A DNA stretch of 64,000 nt. Origin: a virus. A model generated the notes under the pieces. That model made no database searches. It worked only from the letters and a program-made list of their open reading frames with translations, and was not told where the DNA came from. The DNA lies in IMG/VR virus record IMGVR_UViG_3300028392_000059, positions 1-64,000 of that record, one strand, 5' to 3'. Both the position numbers and the translations under genes were made by a program. This document shows positions 59,741 to 64,000 of the stretch, in pieces (position 1 is the stretch's first letter; the number at the start of each line of letters is the position of its first letter).

Positions 59741-60030
59741 TTGGTATCCTTGGGAATTACAAAGAGAAATGCGGGCGTACGACACACACTATTTCGAATG
59801 TGATACGTACGCGCTCTATACTCTGGATGCACTTGATTGTTGTTTGCACGCTCGGAGCATGTACGTCCTGTTCGTACTTTAGCTCCGTCAGGGATTTGCT
59901 CTGCTGCAAGTAGTACAGAGTTTTCGTACACTTCAAGAACACGTCGTCGTCGAAGGTCTACACGAGAAATACAACCTGTTTGTAGTACTTCATCACCAAC
60001 TTTAATTTCAGTACCTTCAAAGTCTTGCAT
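59737..60030 (-). CDS. Hypothetical basic protein (97 aa)
   Basis: Starts MQDFEGTEIKVGDEVLQTG, a small β-barrel-like beginning, then an Arg-rich centre (RVDLRRRRVLEVYE) and four Cys in total. The order and start (TAGG upstream) look genuine. No family recognised. Confidence 0.7.
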   Translation of the reverse strand: MQDFEGTEIKVGDEVLQTGCISRVDLRRRRVLEVYENSVLLAAEQIPDGAKVRTGRTCSERANNNQVHPEYRARTYHIRNSVCRTPAFLFVIPKDTK

Positions 60031-60223
60031 TACGTTCGCCTAGCATTTCATCAATCAACGTCAAGTTAGTTGTATAAAATTCATCAACTACCGTAACGTC
60101 AGAATAGCACAAAATATTATCACCGTCGCGTGTAATAAAGAATGGTCGACGCGCAATTGTCTTTTTGCGTACTTTAGCACGAACAGCGTTACCATCTTCA
60201 TCAAAGTCTACAGAAATAAGCAT
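60017..60223 (-). CDS. Hypothetical protein (68 aa)
   Basis: Starts MLISVDFDEDGNAVRAK, one base after the ligase stop (TGAcATG), with a basic centre (KVRKKTIARRPFF). A longer frame (ATG 60289) would overlap ligase by 65 bases. Function unknown. Confidence 0.65.
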   Translation of the reverse strand: MLISVDFDEDGNAVRAKVRKKTIARRPFFITRDGDNILCYSDVTVVDEFYTTNLTLIDEMLGERNARL

Positions 60224-60224
60224 G

Positions 60225-61106
60225 TCACATATCCATTTTGTCTCGAAAACCGAGTGCTCTGGCTTGTCTAGGTTTATCTTTAGCACCATGTGGAAAATGA
60301 CGAAACTTAAGGTACTTACCTTTATCTCGTGGCCAATGGTGCCAGATATCTTGAAGTTGATCTGCGGTAAAACAACCTGGAGCTACACTAATAAGGTCAC
60401 CTTTAAAGCTGACTTTAAACTTACCAGTAGAATCTGCGCCTACTTTACCTTCTTTAGATGAACTTCGTTTAGCATTACCTAGGGCATCTCTAGTTTGTTC
60501 GTTGTTATTAGTCTGTTTCTCTACAAGATCTTCTAGAATGCCTTCATCATCTTGCTCCCTCTTGATTTTGTAAACGAGTCCTTGAAGAAATGTTCCTCGG
60601 CCACATTTATAATGCCCAATAGGGCTTTTAGCAATGACGCCTTCATAACCTGCTTCAAGAAATTCTGCTTCAGCTTCTAGTAGCTCATCTTCATTTTCAA
60701 CAGAACGTTGAGGTACAAGCGTGTACACATCAAAGTCTTTGATAACTTCAAAAAGCTTCTCTAAACGCTGATAGAAAGGTTTAATTAACCAGTCATCATG
60801 CGTGTAATCGAATACATAATACGATATATCACCCGGTTTATCTCCTGACATAATATGTGATTGTGATCGATTGTACACACCGAAATCTGTAGCAACACCA
60901 GCGATTAACTCACCGTCAAGATGATCAACCATGGTGAATTCTTCTTGCACTTGCAAAGATGGAATTTCAATAAGCTTCCTAGAAAGCATTCTACCACCTT
61001 TAGTAAGACCTCTAATACCATCATACTTAGGTGATACCATAAGTGGGTATTGAAGTTTACCAAAGAAGTTAGGGACTTTCAAAGGACTTTCATTAGGTGC
61101 AAGCAT
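60225..61106 (-). CDS. ATP-dependent DNA ligase, T7-type
   Basis: A 293-aa ligase that seals nicks in phage DNA. Motif I is K27-Y-D-G-I-R (nucleotide-carrying Lys), motif III DHLDGELI, motif IV YEGVIAKSP, motif V YKIKREQDD, and a C-terminal OB-fold part. It is shorter than T7 ligase (359 aa). ATG 61106 has AAAGGA two bases upstream of its spacer and lies just after the MazG-like gene; longer frames overlap that gene. Confidence 0.9.
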   Translation of the reverse strand: MLAPNESPLKVPNFFGKLQYPLMVSPKYDGIRGLTKGGRMLSRKLIEIPSLQVQEEFTMVDHLDGELIAGVATDFGVYNRSQSHIMSGDKPGDISYYVFDYTHDDWLIKPFYQRLEKLFEVIKDFDVYTLVPQRSVENEDELLEAEAEFLEAGYEGVIAKSPIGHYKCGRGTFLQGLVYKIKREQDDEGILEDLVEKQTNNNEQTRDALGNAKRSSSKEGKVGADSTGKFKVSFKGDLISVAPGCFTADQLQDIWHHWPRDKGKYLKFRHFPHGAKDKPRQARALGFRDKMDM

Positions 61107-61113
61107 TGGTCCT

Positions 61114-61431
61114 TTAAAGAGCACAAAGCCACTCCGTATGGTACTTAAGCTTATATTCAATACGCTTAGCAATAGCGTCTTCATCAAGTCCAAGTTCTGT
61201 GATTGCCAATCCACACATTGCAATAATATCTGCAATTTCTTCCTGGAGCCACTGTCGATTAGGCTTTAGTGTAGTAGGCTCAACTTCATCAACACCTTGA
61301 ATAATACAACGACTTGCTGCTGATCCACCTTCGTTAAGCTCTTCACCTAGTTTACCAAGACAAGCCAATATTTTCTTATCTGTAATAGGCTGCCAATGCG
61401 ATGGCCTACCTTTATAATATTCTTCTGTCAT
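61114..61431 (-). CDS. MazG-like NTP pyrophosphohydrolase
   Basis: A 105-aa all-α protein with LGKLGEELNEGGSAAS (EExxE-type) and WLQEEIADIIAMCGLA (ExxD-type), the metal-binding pattern of MazG/phage dUTPase-like pyrophosphohydrolases. It should clean up non-canonical NTPs or adjust nucleotide or alarmone pools. ATG 61431 has GGAAAA upstream. A hairpin precedes it; ligase follows. Confidence 0.78.
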   Translation of the reverse strand: MTEEYYKGRPSHWQPITDKKILACLGKLGEELNEGGSAASRCIIQGVDEVEPTTLKPNRQWLQEEIADIIAMCGLAITELGLDEDAIAKRIEYKLKYHTEWLCAL

Positions 61432-61444
61432 ACATTTTCCGTTT

Positions 61445-61472
61445 AAAAGGGAGGCCAAATTAATGACCTCCC
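61445..61472 (-). terminator. Hairpin with conserved loop, possible weak terminator
   Basis: A 6-bp stem GGGAGG/CCTCCC (61449-61472) with loop TCATTAATTTGG, then TTTTAAAC on the minus strand. Near twin of the hairpin at 56839-56864. It lies between the 76-aa gene and the MazG-like gene. Confidence 0.5.
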
Positions 61473-61476
61473 TGTA

Positions 61477-61707
61477 TTAAAACTTAGTAGCTTTTACAAT
61501 ATCTTTCATAATGATTTCAACATCACTGTTGTCTAGCATCATTACATCTTCAACTGTAATAGGCTCATTATCTATTAGAGTAATAGCTGCAAGTAGTACA
61601 GCACGTTGCATAGGTAATGGTTGTTGGTTTGCAAGCAAAACATCACCATACTTAGGTCGTCTGTATTCCGCACATCTGCCATCAATTAGATAATGCGCTC
61701 CTACCAT
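61477..61707 (-). CDS. Hypothetical protein (76 aa)
   Basis: Starts MVGAHYLIDGRCAEYRRP at 61707, right after the reductase stop (AGGTGAGATG), with a helical hydrophobic centre and acidic region (ITVEDVMMLDNSDVEIIMKDI). No family recognised. Coupled to the reductase gene. Confidence 0.72.
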   Translation of the reverse strand: MVGAHYLIDGRCAEYRRPKYGDVLLANQQPLPMQRAVLLAAITLIDNEPITVEDVMMLDNSDVEIIMKDIVKATKF

Positions 61708-61708
61708 C

Positions 61709-63628
61709 TCACCTGATCGGACATGCACCTGTTGCGCATTCGTCTCCACCTTCGAATTCGGCAGCATTAACCGACTCGATAAGCCTAGTTTTCGCAACAA
61801 GCTCATTGTAAGCATCTTCAGTTACTTCTTCATACGGTGCTTGATCAAAACCGTGCCCACTGTGCAAGAGGAAAGATAAGCTCTTATGAGAACCCCGATA
61901 ATTAGCTTCAAGATACTTTCGAATCTCAGGAAGCTCTTCAAGCTTATAATATACAGTACAGCTTACACTGTTATCAGACCACTCTGCCTGAAGCTTTTGA
62001 ACAACCTTAAGCTGATCAATAGCAGACATTTCACTGGCCATAACAGCATTATCAGGGTAGCGATAAGGGAAAGTAACAATTACTGAGCCATAATCGGGTG
62101 TACCATCAAAGTTACGCTTATACTCGACAGGGTACCCATGGTCACGACAAACCTCAACAAGAGGACTATCAGATGCAACTGTGATACGACGATACATAAA
62201 GCGTGCATAGCCTGGATGACATCCAGGAAGCACACCAGGCAGAAGACTAAGAGTACCCGACGGCTTAACGGTGGTAAGCTTAATCGAGGGATTCATCTTC
62301 TTGATTTGACTATACTCAAGGTCAAAAGCACGCAAATGGTCATAGCCGTTAGAAAGCCAATTCCACTGAGCCTGACTTGCTTGAAGGACACCGGTTACAC
62401 CAATACCCATACGCATATTGCGATGCACAACAGCTTCTGTATCGCGATTGTGGCAAGGTAGCATCAGCGAATGTTTGTTGATGCGATAGATGAGTTCAAG
62501 GATATCAAGAAATTCTACGTAGCTATCGACATTAGGCATGAAAACTTCTGCTAGGCAGCACGTTTCCTTGTCTTCGAGCGACTGCTCTGCGCACGGATTG
62601 TAGCCTTGCACATTTGCATCTGGATAGTCATAGTCTCCAAGGCGGCCAACAGCCCTCGACAATTCGAGGTTGATAAGTCCATAGGGTTCGCCCTTACCTT
62701 CATACCCGTCCCAGAAATAATCATGAAGCTCTCCAATGTTAGAACATGCAACAGAATTATTAGACATAGAGCGCCACTTAGGAATGTTACCCAAGTCCCA
62801 CCGCTTAGCCAGCAAGAATTCAATATCATCAGGATCGCCAATAGCAATCTGAGCAGACCTACGAACGTTACCAGCAACAATGATCCAAGCAATGAGGTTC
62901 ATAATATCAAGTGCATCAACTGGCCTGATCTTCTTACCCGCACGCTTAATCAGAATGTTACTGATTTCGTTAATACCCCAAACGAGGTCTTCAGGCCCAC
63001 TAGCTGTACCACCAAAACCTTTGATAGGAGTACCCTTACCACGGATAGCGCCTGTCCAGTAGGTGAAATGACCCTTATCAGTCTCTTCAGACAGAAAAGC
63101 AGCCTTAAGTGTTTTGCCAAGAAACTTTACCCAACCCTCACGACTATCAGGGATGATAAAATCGGCACCAGCATCTTCAACGCGTGTGGGTGCTTTAAAC
63201 CAAGGCTTTACTTCAGGAAGTTTGTTAACGTGTTCACGCTGAATGTTAAAGCCTACACCTGAACCAAGTGCAAGCATATCCATTGCCCAACAGAATGGAC
63301 GAATAGGATGGTCAACAACTGTAAATGCACAATTCTGCAGAGAAGCAAGACCGAGACGATCTACAGTACCAGTACCAAGTTGCCAAAGAAAACGGCCAGC
63401 AACAGAGCACTTAAGCTTCAGCATATAATCGCGTAGACGATTTTCTTCATCAACTGTGAAACCAACATTAAGCTGCGTACGACAAGCATTAATAATACGC
63501 TCTACCGTGTCAGTAAACTCTTCTGTCTTACCAAGAGAATTACCATCTTCATCAAACAAAGGTCTAGCATAAGTACGCTTGTACGTAAGATATCCAACAG
63601 GACTCCAAGGCGTCTTAATATCATTCAT
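61709..63628 (-). CDS. nrdJ: Ribonucleotide reductase, adenosylcobalamin-dependent (class II)
   Basis: A 639-aa enzyme that makes deoxyribonucleotides with a vitamin B12 cofactor. Landmarks match Lactobacillus RTPR: SLQNCAF (partner Cys, near residue 100), YNPCAEQ with the radical Cys near 345 and Glu, CCLAEV eleven residues on, and C-terminal CATGACPIR (C-x4-C shuttle). Monomeric size fits the RTPR type. ATG 63628 lies two bases after the helicase stop; 63646 is an alternative. It provides dNTPs for replication. Confidence 0.92.
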   Translation of the reverse strand: MNDIKTPWSPVGYLTYKRTYARPLFDEDGNSLGKTEEFTDTVERIINACRTQLNVGFTVDEENRLRDYMLKLKCSVAGRFLWQLGTGTVDRLGLASLQNCAFTVVDHPIRPFCWAMDMLALGSGVGFNIQREHVNKLPEVKPWFKAPTRVEDAGADFIIPDSREGWVKFLGKTLKAAFLSEETDKGHFTYWTGAIRGKGTPIKGFGGTASGPEDLVWGINEISNILIKRAGKKIRPVDALDIMNLIAWIIVAGNVRRSAQIAIGDPDDIEFLLAKRWDLGNIPKWRSMSNNSVACSNIGELHDYFWDGYEGKGEPYGLINLELSRAVGRLGDYDYPDANVQGYNPCAEQSLEDKETCCLAEVFMPNVDSYVEFLDILELIYRINKHSLMLPCHNRDTEAVVHRNMRMGIGVTGVLQASQAQWNWLSNGYDHLRAFDLEYSQIKKMNPSIKLTTVKPSGTLSLLPGVLPGCHPGYARFMYRRITVASDSPLVEVCRDHGYPVEYKRNFDGTPDYGSVIVTFPYRYPDNAVMASEMSAIDQLKVVQKLQAEWSDNSVSCTVYYKLEELPEIRKYLEANYRGSHKSLSFLLHSGHGFDQAPYEEVTEDAYNELVAKTRLIESVNAAEFEGGDECATGACPIR

Positions 63629-63630
63629 AA

Positions 63631-64000
63631 TTACGGTTTCACCCATGTTGTCTCAACTTTTGTAAATTCATCTTCAACGGGAATAGCCGTCAATCGCCCT
63701 GTTGATTGATTATACATAGCACCACGAACAATACCTGTAAGACCGGTTGTACGTGCTTTCAACACTGCCATGTTAATTGTGTTTCTTGTGTTATCATCTT
63801 CTGCATTCATATCACGTGCAAAGCCAATGATATCAAAGGAAATCTGCTTGATTGAACCAGAGCCTTTGATGTCATCCATTGTAGGAATCTTACCTTGTTC
63901 AAATGATACTGCACCTTGACCTACTTTACGTAAGTGAGATACAAGACCAATCCAAACAGGGTACTTCTTTACAAGAGCAAGAAGATCGTTCATGATCTTA
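63631..64000 (-). CDS. Replicative helicase, T7 gp4-type, C-terminal part
   Basis: The last 122 codons of a helicase (the rest is outside the window; the frame is open at the edge). The text WIGLVSHLRK, TMDDIKGSGSIKQISFDIIGFARD, NMAVLKARTTGLTG is the end of the RecA-type helicase domain of T7 gp4/Twinkle proteins. It should unwind DNA at the fork, with a possible primase domain outside the window. Confidence 0.88.
   Translation of the reverse strand, partial: KIMNDLLALVKKYPVWIGLVSHLRKVGQGAVSFEQGKIPTMDDIKGSGSIKQISFDIIGFARDMNAEDDNTRNTINMAVLKARTTGLTGIVRGAMYNQSTGRLTAIPVEDEFTKVETTWVKP

Noticed and set aside
1-64000. Lysogeny genes, insertion sequences, CRISPR arrays or terminal repeats
   Set aside because: No integrase, repressor or transposase frames, no spaced direct repeats of CRISPR type, and no long repeat shared by the two window ends were seen. 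The ends of the genome may be outside the window.

Overview
The window is a 64 kb piece of a lytic, long-tailed (siphovirus-type) bacteriophage genome of about 40% GC. Every supported gene is read from the minus strand, so transcription runs from high to low coordinates. Genes are tightly packed, often with stop/start overlaps (ATGA, TGATG, TAATG). I see no integrase, repressor, insertion sequence or CRISPR array. The host is probably Gram-negative, because a lipobox lipoprotein and an M15-type peptidase in the tape measure are present; I cannot name it. Both ends of the window cut through genes.

In transcription order: (1) 64.0-57.7 kb, replication and nucleotide metabolism: the end of a T7 gp4-type helicase, a B12-dependent class II ribonucleotide reductase, a MazG-like pyrophosphohydrolase, an ATP-dependent DNA ligase, a nucleotidyltransferase-fold protein and small unknowns. 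(2) 57.5-43.8 kb, an accessory block of about 35 mostly tiny genes and two tRNAs. It includes a MESH1-like alarmone hydrolase, an HslV-like peptidase, a thioredoxin-fold protein without the CxxC, a lipoprotein, a YfaP-like protein and a cupin-like gene broken by a one-base shift. It ends at a strong terminator at 43.75 kb. (3) 43.4-26.1 kb, packaging and head genes: putative small terminase, TerL, fiber/decoration genes, portal, metallopeptidase, metallophosphoesterase and a 1550-aa protein. (4) 25.9-3.2 kb, scaffold, capsid, connectors, tail tube, frameshifted tail chaperones, a 3288-aa tape measure, tail tip, fiber chaperone and acetyltransferase. (5) 3.0-0 kb, holin, endolysin, small genes and one tRNA.

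The standout is the 1550-aa protein at 26056-30708. Its N-terminus looks like a Mu gpF/SPP1 gp7 minor head protein, and its C-terminal half carries every catalytic motif of a T7/N4-type single-subunit RNA polymerase. It sits in the head operon and therefore looks like a virion-packaged, injected polymerase. A 16-bp motif, minus-strand GACCCCGTTAAATTAA, occurs five times, only in the gene-free gaps at the heads of the transcription units (57.55, 43.67, 43.45, 26.04 and 3.09 kb). The simplest reading is that these are the phage-specific promoters, perhaps used by this polymerase. That link is inference.

Many genes below 60 codons were found by reading the gaps; each has a ribosome binding site or an overlapping stop/start and fills a gap exactly.
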